A DNA stretch of 64,000 nucleotides from Adlercreutzia mucosicola DSM 19490. GTDB taxonomy: Bacteria; Actinomycetota; Coriobacteriia; Coriobacteriales; Eggerthellaceae. Both the position numbers and the translations under genes were made by a program. The DNA lies in contig NZ_AUGK01000004.1 in NCBI RefSeq assembly GCF_000422625.1, forward strand, positions 186,001 through 250,000. The letters run 5' to 3'. Positions 1 to 6,698 of the stretch are shown one piece after another. The notes below the pieces were generated by a model. It made no database searches. It had not been told where the DNA came from and worked only from the letters and a program-made list of their open reading frames with translations. Numbering within the stretch: the stretch's first letter is position 1; each line of letters starts with the position of its first letter.

Positions 1-186
1 GAGCGCGAGAACCCCGGTAAGAACCTTGGGCGGGACGCGCAGCAGGAGCGGGCGGCGGCCCCAATCGTCAGACCAACGATCACGCGCCCAGCGGAAGAAG
101 ACGGTAAGGGCCTGGTAGACGCAGACGGCATAGGCGACCACACCGAGGAGCGAGAGGACGAACAGGACATTGAAAACGAAATCCAC
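1..186 (-). CDS. Partial small membrane protein, inovirus-like operon (runs off window)
   Basis: An open frame of 62 codons without a stop runs from a GTG at 186 to the window edge. A strong GGAGGT ribosome site ends 4 bases before the GTG, so the start is well supported although the frame is short. The product begins with a hydrophobic stretch (about residues 3-28, VFNVLFVLSLLGVVAYAVCV) followed by basic and tryptophan-rich residues, so it is probably a membrane protein with the rest of the chain outside the window. It directly follows the 118-residue membrane protein gene (2-base gap) and is the last visible gene of the minus-strand operon. In filamentous phages a membrane coat or assembly protein would sit here, but that is inference from position. 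Confidence 0.6.
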   Translation of the reverse strand, partial: MDFVFNVLFVLSLLGVVAYAVCVYQALTVFFRWARDRWSDDWGRRPLLLRVPPKVLTGVLAL

Positions 187-188
187 GG

Positions 189-545
189 TTACCTCCAATG
201 CTTAAAGAACGCTAGGAAGAGATTGACGCCGACGTTGAGGAGCAGGGCGACGAGGATAAAGGCCGAGACAGCGACCTGCATATACTGCATGCCCATGAGA
301 TCGGCAAAAAAGGTCTGGGGAACCTCAACGGACGTATGAACCTCGGTCACCCAGTCAGCGGAATCGGCTTCTGCAGAAAGGGCCTGGGCCTCGTCATCGG
401 CAGGGTTAGGCACCTCGGCGGGCTGGTTCTGCAGAAGCTCAAGCTGCTTGGAACCAAGATCGCGCAGCTGGGCCACGTCCTGGCCGATGGAGTCAAGAGC
501 ACGGTAAGCGTCGAGGGCGAGGTTTACAGCGGTCTGCTCATCCAT
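189..545 (-). CDS. Small protein with one C-terminal membrane segment (possible phage coat/adsorption-type protein)
   Basis: 118 residues. The N-terminal three quarters are acidic and Ala/Glu rich without a signal peptide; a single hydrophobic segment lies at about residues 88-112 and the chain ends in basic FKHWR, the layout of a C-terminally anchored protein. The ATG overlaps the upstream stop as TGATG, so translation is coupled. No family is recognised. With its neighbours (an ssDNA-binding-like protein and small ORFs, all on the same strand) the architecture recalls filamentous phage structural genes, where minor coat proteins carry a C-terminal anchor. That reading is inference; a plasmid or ICE accessory protein is the alternative. 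Confidence 0.6.
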   Translation of the reverse strand: MDEQTAVNLALDAYRALDSIGQDVAQLRDLGSKQLELLQNQPAEVPNPADDEAQALSAEADSADWVTEVHTSVEVPQTFFADLMGMQYMQVAVSAFILVALLLNVGVNLFLAFFKHWR

Positions 546-730
546 CAGACCACCTCACGGAAGCACGGGAACAACAGATTGAAGTAGGCAATAGCAGAAT
601 CGAAATCGGAAAAAAACTTGTCCCAGACAACATAGCCGTCAGGGGCTACCAGAACGCCCCAAACATTGCCGCCAGGGCACCCCTCGAAAAGCGCCGTCCA
701 ACCAAAGTCATCCACGAAATGGCGATACAT
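545..730 (-). CDS. Small hypothetical protein, 61 aa
   Basis: The ATG abuts the stop codon of the upstream gene and is preceded by GGAGGTGG inside that gene, so expression by coupling is likely. The 61-residue product is rich in aromatic residues (many Phe, Tyr and Trp) and has no membrane segment or recognised domain. It sits in the middle of the five-gene minus-strand run. The tight packing with TGATG and TAG/ATG junctions is typical of small phage genomes and supports a real gene despite the short length. Function unknown. Confidence 0.55.
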   Translation of the reverse strand: MYRHFVDDFGWTALFEGCPGGNVWGVLVAPDGYVVWDKFFSDFDSAIAYFNLLFPCFREVV

Positions 731-1069
731 CTAGGCCACCTCCATACCGACACGCTGAGGGACGGCAGGGCGGGGCCGAGGAGGAGCGCCGTACATTTCC
801 TCGTAACGGCCCTCGTCCTCGTAGTCGATAAGCCCGTGACGCTCTGGGCCGTACTCTGCAATGTCGAACATGTCCACCATGTCGGCCAGCTGGGCGACAA
901 TAAGACGGATGAAGAAACGGGCTTCGGGATGGTCTTGGAACGCGAGAACGACATTGCCGTTCCAGCGGTTCATCGACACATGGAACAACTCGCCGTAGGG
1001 GATGGCGACCAGCTGGGCCACGTCATCGACGTGCTCAAGCGGAAAAACAATGTGCTTGTTCGGTGCCAT
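731..1069 (-). CDS. Hypothetical protein, 112 aa, of inovirus-like operon
   Basis: AAAGGAGGT lies at the right distance before the ATG. The product is soluble and acidic with a Pro/Arg-rich tail near residues 93-106 (APPRPRPAVPQR). No family is recognised. It lies directly downstream of the ssDNA-binding-like gene and directly upstream of the 61-residue ORF, within a run of five same-strand genes with almost no spacing. The Pro/Arg tail could be a protein-protein interaction segment, but nothing more can be claimed. Confidence 0.65.
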   Translation of the reverse strand: MAPNKHIVFPLEHVDDVAQLVAIPYGELFHVSMNRWNGNVVLAFQDHPEARFFIRLIVAQLADMVDMFDIAEYGPERHGLIDYEDEGRYEEMYGAPPRPRPAVPQRVGMEVA

Positions 1070-1114
1070 AGCGACCTCCTTTCAGAATGGCAGATGTTAT
1101 GTAAACCTGCGAGC

Positions 1115-1363
1115 CTAGAGGAAGTTATAGCCGCGATAGGCAAGCTTGGTGAACTTCTCGCCAGCGATCACATCGAAGGAGAGTTCGCAATGAACCTGTT
1201 CCTCGGGCAGCGCGTCGGCATCGGTCGGAACGGAAACCTTGAAAATCTTGCGGCTGTCCAGATCGTAGAACCGCGCCTTGTGGTAGCTGATCTTCTCGCC
1301 GCGATCATTGACAAAATCGCCCTTCTGCTCGTCCAGCAGATAACCTTTGCATTGCGTAAGCAT
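1115..1363 (-). CDS. Putative single-stranded DNA-binding protein (filamentous-phage G5P-like)
   Basis: 82 residues from the ATG at 1363, which has AAAGGAG eight bases upstream; a longer frame back to 1399 lacks a ribosome site. The protein is small, beta-rich and has alternating aromatic and basic residues (KGYLLDE, YHKARFYDLD, FKVSVP, LAYRGYNF). This size and pattern resemble the OB-fold ssDNA-binding proteins of filamentous phages (M13 gene V protein, 87 residues) and of some small replicons. The assignment rests on size, composition and its place at the head of an operon of small and membrane proteins, not on a diagnostic motif. A fold comparison with G5P would settle it. Confidence 0.5.
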   Translation of the reverse strand: MLTQCKGYLLDEQKGDFVNDRGEKISYHKARFYDLDSRKIFKVSVPTDADALPEEQVHCELSFDVIAGEKFTKLAYRGYNFL

Positions 1364-1431
1364 AATCCGAACTCCTTTCGGGTAAAATGATCGGGACATA
1401 TGAGAGCCCCGCTTGAGAGAAAGATAGATCT

Positions 1432-2049
1432 ATGAAGAAGTCTGATAATATGGGTTATGTAAAGTCACAAAGACGATACCATACCAAGGGGGTTTTAATC
1501 TCTCTTCTGGTGGTACTGGCCCTTATGGGTAGTTTGGCGATGCTCAGCGGCTGCTCGGGTCAGAAGAGCGACGATCAGATTATTCGCGACTCACTTACCT
1601 CCGAGTTGGACAGCATCAAGAACCTCGATGAGAACTTCGTCAACGAGCTTTCCGAGTCTATCGACATGAGCCAGCTGTCGGTCTACGGTATCGACGGCGT
1701 GAAGTTCATGAAGGCCTATCTTGACGGCTTCGACTACACCATCGACAGCGTGAACGTCGAGGGCGACACGGCTCAGGCCCAGATCACGCTCACCTGCAAG
1801 AGCTACACGGCCTACCTGCAGGCCCTGCGCGATGCCGTGAACCTGCGCATCGCCAATCCCGACGAGCTGGCGGGCAAATCCAACGACGACATCAACAAGG
1901 AGATCGGCGACATCGTCATCGGCTCGCTCGACGGTGTCGGCCTGGCGGCCACGCAGCCGGTGACCATCACCTATACGCGCGACGGCGAGGAATGGAAGCC
2001 GGCGTCGTCCACGTCCGGCGATATCGCAGCGGCGCTCATCACCAACTAG
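1432..2049 (+). CDS. Predicted lipoprotein, DUF4878/DUF5105-like
   Basis: 205 residues with a basic N-terminus, a hydrophobic segment and a lipobox ending LSGC at about residues 38-41, so it should be lipidated and anchored outside the cytoplasmic membrane. The mature part begins with acidic repeats and ends with an ITYTRDGEEWKP segment, the pattern of DUF4878/DUF5105-type lipoproteins of unknown role. The ribosome site is weak (GAGAGAAAG), so the start could also be the ATG seven codons in. The first 100 bases are more AT-rich than the rest of the gene. It is transcribed away from the phage-like operon and ends in a strong terminator. Function unknown. Confidence 0.8.
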   Translation: MKKSDNMGYVKSQRRYHTKGVLISLLVVLALMGSLAMLSGCSGQKSDDQIIRDSLTSELDSIKNLDENFVNELSESIDMSQLSVYGIDGVKFMKAYLDGFDYTIDSVNVEGDTAQAQITLTCKSYTAYLQALRDAVNLRIANPDELAGKSNDDINKEIGDIVIGSLDGVGLAATQPVTITYTRDGEEWKPASSTSGDIAAALITN

Positions 2050-2077
2050 AGCCGACCTGCGGCCCGAGTTGCTTCCC

Positions 2078-2108
2078 GAAGGCGCTTGGTTGCCAAGCGC
2101 CTTCTTCT
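2078..2108 (+). terminator. Rho-independent terminator after the lipoprotein gene
   Basis: A perfect 12-bp stem (GAAGGCGCTTGG / CCAAGCGCCTTC) with a TTG loop, followed by TTCT, starts 29 bases after the stop codon at 2049 and precedes menA. Confidence 0.8.
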
Positions 2109-2183
2109 ATAATGGACTCAGCCAATAAGTCGCGCCCGTGTCGGACGCTCCGACCGTCCTTTCGCTAAGGAATGAAAACGAAC

Positions 2184-3113
2184 ATGAGTACGAATATGGA
2201 AAATGAGAAGAGGGGAGCGTTCACTCCCCTCTCGCCGCGTCTGGCCCTGCAGCTGGCCGCCCCCCATACCTGGCCCGCCTCCATCATGCCCGTGCTGATC
2301 GCGACGGGGTGCGCTGCGGCAACGACCGGTCGCCTCTCCCCGTTCATGACCATAGTGCTGCTGGTCATCTGTGTCCTCATGCAGGCGTCGGTGAACACAT
2401 TCAACGACTACTTCGACTACGTGAAGGGCACTGACTCGGCCGATGACAATGTGGAGGTCGCCGATGCTGTGCTGATCTACAATGCGGTGAATCCCCGTTC
2501 GGTGCTCGCTTTGGCCATCGGTTTTCTCGCGACGGCCTTTCTCGCGGGCATCTACGTCATGTACTATGCCGGCCTCATCCCGCTGGTCATTGCCGCGGTG
2601 GGTGCGGTGATCGTGGTGGCCTATTCGGGAGGCAAGACGCCCATCTCCTATCTGCCCATCGGCGAGGCCGTCAGTGGCTTGGTCATGGGCGGTCTTATCC
2701 CCTTGGCCTGCTATCAGGTGCTGACGGGGCGCCTCGAATTCATGATGCTGGTGTGGGCGATCCCTGCGATCATCGGCGTGGGACTCATTATGATGACCAA
2801 CAACACCTGCGACATCGAGAAGGATATCGCCGCCGGCCGCCGCACCCTGCCCGTGCTGCTCGGGCGCGAGCGGGCGCGTGCCGTCTATCACGGGCTCCTC
2901 GTCGCCTGGGTGGTCGCCGTGGTGCTTATCGTGCGCCTGTGGTTTGTGAACGGTTTCGTGGTGATGCCGTTCATGGTCTTGGCCACCTATCCCCTGCTGG
3001 CGGCGCTGTGGAAGAGCCCCCTTGCTCCTCCGTCGCGCATCGGGGCCATGGGACAGATCGGCAGCATCAACGTGGCCTTGGGTGCGTTTTACGCCGCAGC
3101 TCTTATGCTGTAG
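2184..3113 (+). CDS. menA: 1,4-dihydroxy-2-naphthoate polyprenyltransferase
   Basis: UbiA-family integral membrane prenyltransferase that attaches the polyprenyl tail to 1,4-dihydroxy-2-naphthoate in menaquinone synthesis. The first Asp-rich motif is NDYFD (about residues 74-78) and the second DIEKD (about 210-214); both bind prenyl diphosphate through Mg2+. About eight to nine hydrophobic segments fill the 309 residues. Three ATGs compete (2172, 2184, 2196); AAGGA at 2167-2171 is too close to 2172, so 2184 is preferred. It stands alone between a terminator and the gluQ gene. Menaquinone made here is the probable electron carrier for anaerobic respiration. Confidence 0.9.
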   Translation: MSTNMENEKRGAFTPLSPRLALQLAAPHTWPASIMPVLIATGCAAATTGRLSPFMTIVLLVICVLMQASVNTFNDYFDYVKGTDSADDNVEVADAVLIYNAVNPRSVLALAIGFLATAFLAGIYVMYYAGLIPLVIAAVGAVIVVAYSGGKTPISYLPIGEAVSGLVMGGLIPLACYQVLTGRLEFMMLVWAIPAIIGVGLIMMTNNTCDIEKDIAAGRRTLPVLLGRERARAVYHGLLVAWVVAVVLIVRLWFVNGFVVMPFMVLATYPLLAALWKSPLAPPSRIGAMGQIGSINVALGAFYAAALML

Positions 3114-3150
3114 GGAATGGGAAGGACACGCTGGCTCGGTCGGTTGTTGC

Positions 3151-3171
3151 GGGCGGGCCTGAAGCCCGCCC
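3151..3171. repeat. Palindromic REP-like element between menA and gluQ
   Basis: GGGCGGGC and GCCCGCCC flank a CTGAA spacer, and a related degenerate copy (GGCTGAAGCCCG...) lies about 50 bases further on. The element sits between the convergent menA and gluQ genes and may act as a transcription stop or be a dispersed intergenic palindrome. No T-tract follows it. Confidence 0.5.
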
Positions 3172-3242
3172 CTACGGAGATGCCGGCGAGTGCGCGGTTG
3201 CCTGGCTGAAGCCCGTCCCGACGGGGCGTTTTCAATGGCTTC

Positions 3243-4193
3243 TTACCGCCACTGGATTTGGATGGGATCGGGGAAGCAGGACTTCAGCTGACCTGCGGAG
3301 AACAGGGGCAGCAGCTCTTCGGGGGTGACGGGGTCGGCGCTGGGTGCCAGGCCGGTGAGGCCCGCGATATGGCCGATGATGGCCGCCGGGGTCTTGAAGC
3401 GGACGAGCAGCTCGTCGAGGGCCGCGTCGCGATCGCGCTTCGACAGGCGGCGGTCGCGCTCCCCTACGATCAGCGGCACATGGGCGTAGACGGCCCCGGG
3501 CAGGCCGAGCAGTTCCTGCAGGTAGATCTGCTGCGGGGTGGAGCAGAGCAGGTCCATGCCCCGAACCACGGAGTTCACGCCCTGCTCGGCATCGTCTACC
3601 ACCACGGCCAGCTGGTAGGCGAAGGCGCCGTCGGAGCGGCGGACGAGGAAGTCGCCGCAATCGCGGGCCAGATTCTGGGTGTAGGGCCCCTGCACCAGGT
3701 CGTCCAAGCCGTAGACGCGATCGGGCACGATGAGACGCTCGGCCGGCACGCGTCCCGTCGCCGCAGCCCGCGCACTGCGTTCATCGGCGCTGAGGGAGCG
3801 GCAAGTGCCCGGATAGACCGGTTTCTCGCCGCGATGAGGTGCCGAGGCTGCATGGAGGTCGGCCCGGGTGCAGAAGCAGGGATACACCAGGTTGCGGCCA
3901 GCGAGGGCATCGAAGGCCGCTCGGTAGGCCTCGTCGCGATCGTGCTGGAAGTAGGGGCCCTCGTCCCAGGTCAGCCCCAGGGCCTCGAAATCGTGCTGCA
4001 CGTCGCTGACGAAACGGGGCTTCGACCGCTCCCGATCCAGATCCTCTACGCGCAGCACCATCCGTCCGCCCTGGGACTTCGCCACGAGCCACGCCACCAG
4101 AGCCGCGAAGATGTTCCCCGCGTGCATACGCCCGGTCGGCGACGGGGCGAAGCGCCCGACCACGGGCGTCGGCGACGGCGCGCTTGAGCTCAC
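3243..4193 (-). CDS. gluQ: Glutamyl-Q tRNA(Asp) synthetase
   Basis: Paralogue of the catalytic domain of glutamyl-tRNA synthetase that glutamylates queuosine in tRNA(Asp). The class I signature is RFAPSPTGRMHAGN (residues 14-27), the zinc site is CFC at 106-108 plus Y127 and C131, and the KMSKS-equivalent is LSKRD (250-254). At 316 residues it lacks the anticodon-binding domain of a true GluRS, as expected for GluQ-RS. The start is GTG with AGGAGAAAGG upstream. It is separated from paaK1 by a strong terminator, so it has its own transcript. Confidence 0.92.
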   Translation of the reverse strand: MSSSAPSPTPVVGRFAPSPTGRMHAGNIFAALVAWLVAKSQGGRMVLRVEDLDRERSKPRFVSDVQHDFEALGLTWDEGPYFQHDRDEAYRAAFDALAGRNLVYPCFCTRADLHAASAPHRGEKPVYPGTCRSLSADERSARAAATGRVPAERLIVPDRVYGLDDLVQGPYTQNLARDCGDFLVRRSDGAFAYQLAVVVDDAEQGVNSVVRGMDLLCSTPQQIYLQELLGLPGAVYAHVPLIVGERDRRLSKRDRDAALDELLVRFKTPAAIIGHIAGLTGLAPSADPVTPEELLPLFSAGQLKSCFPDPIQIQWR

Positions 4194-4221
4194 GACTTCC
4201 CCACCTTTCTCCTAGCGGCTC

Positions 4222-4268
4222 GCAAAAGGACCGCGGTGCCTCCGAAGAAGCAGCCGCGGTCCTTTTGC
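4222..4268 (-). terminator. Rho-independent terminator after paaK1
   Basis: A perfect 15-bp inverted repeat (GCAAAAGGACCGCGG / CCGCGGTCCTTTTGC) with a 17-base loop begins one base past the paaK1 stop and closes the long minus-strand operon. The T-rich part is within the stem. Confidence 0.75.
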
Positions 4269-5648
4269 CTACTTGGCGCGCTGGTCGTCCACGTGCTTGG
4301 CCTTGCCGATGGCGCGCTCGATGCCGCCGGGCTCCACGAGGCGCACCGTGGGCGCCACGAGCAGCGTGCTCTTCAGCTTCTCGGCGATCTTCCCGCGCAG
4401 GGCCTCCATAGAGGCCATGGAATCGGAGAAGGCCTCGGGGCGCAGCTCGGTCTCCACGATGAGCTCGTCCATGCCGCGATTAGTGCGCACGATGATGTGA
4501 TAGTGCGGCGTCACCTCATCGATGCCCGTGAGCACGTCCTCGATCTGGGACGGGAACACGTTGGTGCCGCGAATGATGAGCATATCGTCGGAACGGGAGC
4601 GCACCTTGTCCATGCGCGCCAGGGTGCGCCCGCAGGCGCAGGGCTCGGTGTGCACGGCCGTCAGATCGTGGGTGCGGTAGCGCAGCACGGGAATGCCCTG
4701 CTTGCCCAGGGGCGTCAGCACCAGCTCGCCCATCTCCCCCTCGCCCACCGGCTCGCCGGTCTCAGGATCGATGACCTCCCACAGGAAGTGGTCCTCGGCG
4801 ATGTGCTGCTGGAAGCGCTCGGCCAAACACTCGCCGGACACGCCCGGCCCCATGACCTCGGTGAGGCCGTAGTTATCGGTGCACACGATGTGCATGCGGC
4901 GCTCGATCTCGGCCTTCAAGCCCGGCGGGCAGGGCTCGCCGCCGAACAGGCCCACGCGCAGCGGCGACGCCTCCCAGTCGTAGCCCATCTTCTCCCCCAC
5001 TTCGCAGATGTGCATGGCGTAGGAGGGCGTGGCCACGAGCACGGTGGTGCCGTAGTCCTCGATCATCTGGATATGGCGCTCGGTGTTGCCCGAGCCGGCG
5101 GGGATCATGGCGCATCCGAGGCGCTGCAGGCCGTAGTGCAGCCCGAAGCCGCCGGTGAACATGCCATAGCCGAAGGCCATCTGGGCACGATCGCCGGGCA
5201 CGACGCCGGCCATCTGCACGAGGCGGGCGATGCACTCGCTCCATATATCCATATCGTCGTCGGTGTAGCCCACCACCACCGGCTTGCCCGTGGTGCCCGA
5301 GGAGGAGTGCAGCTCGCGGATCTCGTCCAGGGGCACGGCGAACAGGCCGAAGGGGAAGGTGTCGCGCAGGACGGCCTTATCGGTGAAGGGCAGCTTGCGC
5401 ACGTCGGCCAAGGTCTGGATGTCGGCGGGCGCCACCCCCATCTCGTCCATCTTGGCACGGTAGTAGGGCACGCGCTCGTAGGCGTAGGCCACGGTGTCCT
5501 TGAGCTTCGCCAGCTGCACGGCCTCGATCTGCTCGCGCGGGGCGCACTCGATATCGGGCTTGTAGATGGGCAGCGCGTCGAAGCGCCCCTCGGCGGCGGC
5601 GCGCAGGGCGCCCCCCTTCTCGGTCACGTTGATGGCGGGAGCGCTCAC
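4269..5648 (-). CDS. Phenylacetate-CoA ligase family protein (copy 1)
   Basis: AMP-forming acyl-CoA ligase of the PaaK family, 459 residues. The nucleotide-binding loop is SSSGTTGKP (115-123), the A5-like motif NYGLTE (259-264), and the C-terminal PaaK domain includes the RGTNVFPSQIEDVL segment. It starts at GTG overlapping the ACT1 stop by 4 bases, with AAGGAGG upstream. Being last in the iorA-iorB-ACT-paaK run, it most likely acts on arylacetates, either activating them to CoA thioesters or, with IorAB, running in reverse to recover energy from arylacetyl-CoA. The direction is inference. A second paralogue lies at 10872-12176 in the same operon. Confidence 0.88.
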   Translation of the reverse strand: MSAPAINVTEKGGALRAAAEGRFDALPIYKPDIECAPREQIEAVQLAKLKDTVAYAYERVPYYRAKMDEMGVAPADIQTLADVRKLPFTDKAVLRDTFPFGLFAVPLDEIRELHSSSGTTGKPVVVGYTDDDMDIWSECIARLVQMAGVVPGDRAQMAFGYGMFTGGFGLHYGLQRLGCAMIPAGSGNTERHIQMIEDYGTTVLVATPSYAMHICEVGEKMGYDWEASPLRVGLFGGEPCPPGLKAEIERRMHIVCTDNYGLTEVMGPGVSGECLAERFQQHIAEDHFLWEVIDPETGEPVGEGEMGELVLTPLGKQGIPVLRYRTHDLTAVHTEPCACGRTLARMDKVRSRSDDMLIIRGTNVFPSQIEDVLTGIDEVTPHYHIIVRTNRGMDELIVETELRPEAFSDSMASMEALRGKIAEKLKSTLLVAPTVRLVEPGGIERAIGKAKHVDDQRAK

Positions 5649-6094
5649 TTGACGGCCTCCTTCTCGCTGCGATCGGCCACGAAGCGGGCGATATCGTCTT
5701 GGCTGATCATCACCACCGGCTCGCCGGAGAGGAGCTCGAAGGCGCGCTTTGTGTCGGTGGTGGACAGCACGATGTAGGTGGAGATCATGGAATAGCTGTA
5801 CACGACGTTGATGTCGCAGCGGGCGAGCACGCCCATGACGCGTGACAGCTCGCCGGGCGTATCTTCCAACTTCAGGCAGAGCACCGGGGTGATCACGCAG
5901 GCGCAGCCGGCCTCCTGCAGGGCTGCAAGGGCCGCTTCGGGCTTGTCCACCACGAAGCGCAGGATGCCGTACTCGCCGGTGTCGGCCGCCGAGAAGCCGC
6001 GCACGCTGACGCCGGCGGCCTCGAACAGGTCGAGCACGCGGCCCATGTGGCCGGGCTTGCTGTTGGCGAAAACGCTGATTTGGGAAACGGTCAT
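5645..6094 (-). CDS. Tandem ACT-domain protein (ACT1)
   Basis: 149 residues from the ATG at 6094, chosen because CAGGAGG lies in front of it; an upstream in-frame start has none. Two ACT domains can be read, about residues 3-70 and 75-140, each starting with a beta-strand followed by KPGHMGRVLDLFE or DTPGELSRVMGVL, the usual ligand-binding loops. ACT domains bind amino acids, and stand-alone copies next to iorAB/paaK probably sense aromatic amino acids or their keto acids. The gene lies 4 bases after iorB and overlaps paaK1, so the three are translated together. The ligand is inference. Confidence 0.85.
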   Translation of the reverse strand: MTVSQISVFANSKPGHMGRVLDLFEAAGVSVRGFSAADTGEYGILRFVVDKPEAALAALQEAGCACVITPVLCLKLEDTPGELSRVMGVLARCDINVVYSYSMISTYIVLSTTDTKRAFELLSGEPVVMISQDDIARFVADRSEKEAVK

Positions 6095-6098
6095 GATC

Positions 6099-6686
6099 TC
6101 AGGCCTCCTGATTCGCAACGAGGTCGCGGCCGGCGCGCAGGGCGGCCAGGTTCGCCTCCACGGTATGGGCGGGCACGCGGGCGGCCACGGCGCGCTCCCA
6201 TACCTCGGCGGGGATGTCGAGCCGTGCGGTGAGCGCGCCCACGAGCACTACGTTGGCGCACTTGGCATTGCCGAGCCCGCGGGCGATGGCATCGGCGGGC
6301 ACGAGCAGGGCGCCAGCGCGGGAAAGCTGGCCCCGGGCGTCGGCGGGCATCGAGGCGGCGCCGATGAGCACGGGCAAGGGCTTGATGGCCTCGTCGTTCA
6401 CGATGAGCGCGCCGCCCTGGGCCAGCTGGGGCAGATTGCGCAGGGCCTCGGTGGTCTCGAAGGCCACGATGATGTCGGCGCAGCCCGGATCGGACACCAT
6501 GGACTGCACCGCTTCCCCGATGCGCACCACGGTGGTCACGGCGCCGCCGCGCTGGGCCATGCCGTGAATCTCGGACACCTTCACATCCAGCCCGGCTTCC
6601 ATGCAGCCGAAGGCCAGAAGATCGGCGGCGAGGATCGTGCCCTGGCCGCCCACGCCGCACAGAAGCACGGTTTTCGTCTGTTCCAT
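6099..6686 (-). CDS. iorB: Indolepyruvate ferredoxin oxidoreductase beta subunit
   Basis: The 195-residue gamma-type domain of 2-oxoacid:ferredoxin oxidoreductases. The conserved GVGGQGTI loop is at 11-18 and the EIHGMAQRGG segment near 40-50 is typical of IorB. With IorA it oxidatively decarboxylates indolepyruvate, phenylpyruvate and hydroxyphenylpyruvate to aryl-acetyl-CoA while reducing ferredoxin in the cytoplasm. It lies 12 bases after iorA and 4 bases before ACT1. Confidence 0.93.
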   Translation of the reverse strand: MEQTKTVLLCGVGGQGTILAADLLAFGCMEAGLDVKVSEIHGMAQRGGAVTTVVRIGEAVQSMVSDPGCADIIVAFETTEALRNLPQLAQGGALIVNDEAIKPLPVLIGAASMPADARGQLSRAGALLVPADAIARGLGNAKCANVVLVGALTARLDIPAEVWERAVAARVPAHTVEANLAALRAGRDLVANQEA

Positions 6687-6698
6687 GATGATCCTCCC

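Noticed and set aside
4236-5777. 513-codon plus-strand frame opposite paaK1
   Set aside because: Composition is His/Gly/Leu-rich with no motif, and it mirrors the wobble bias of the real minus-strand gene.
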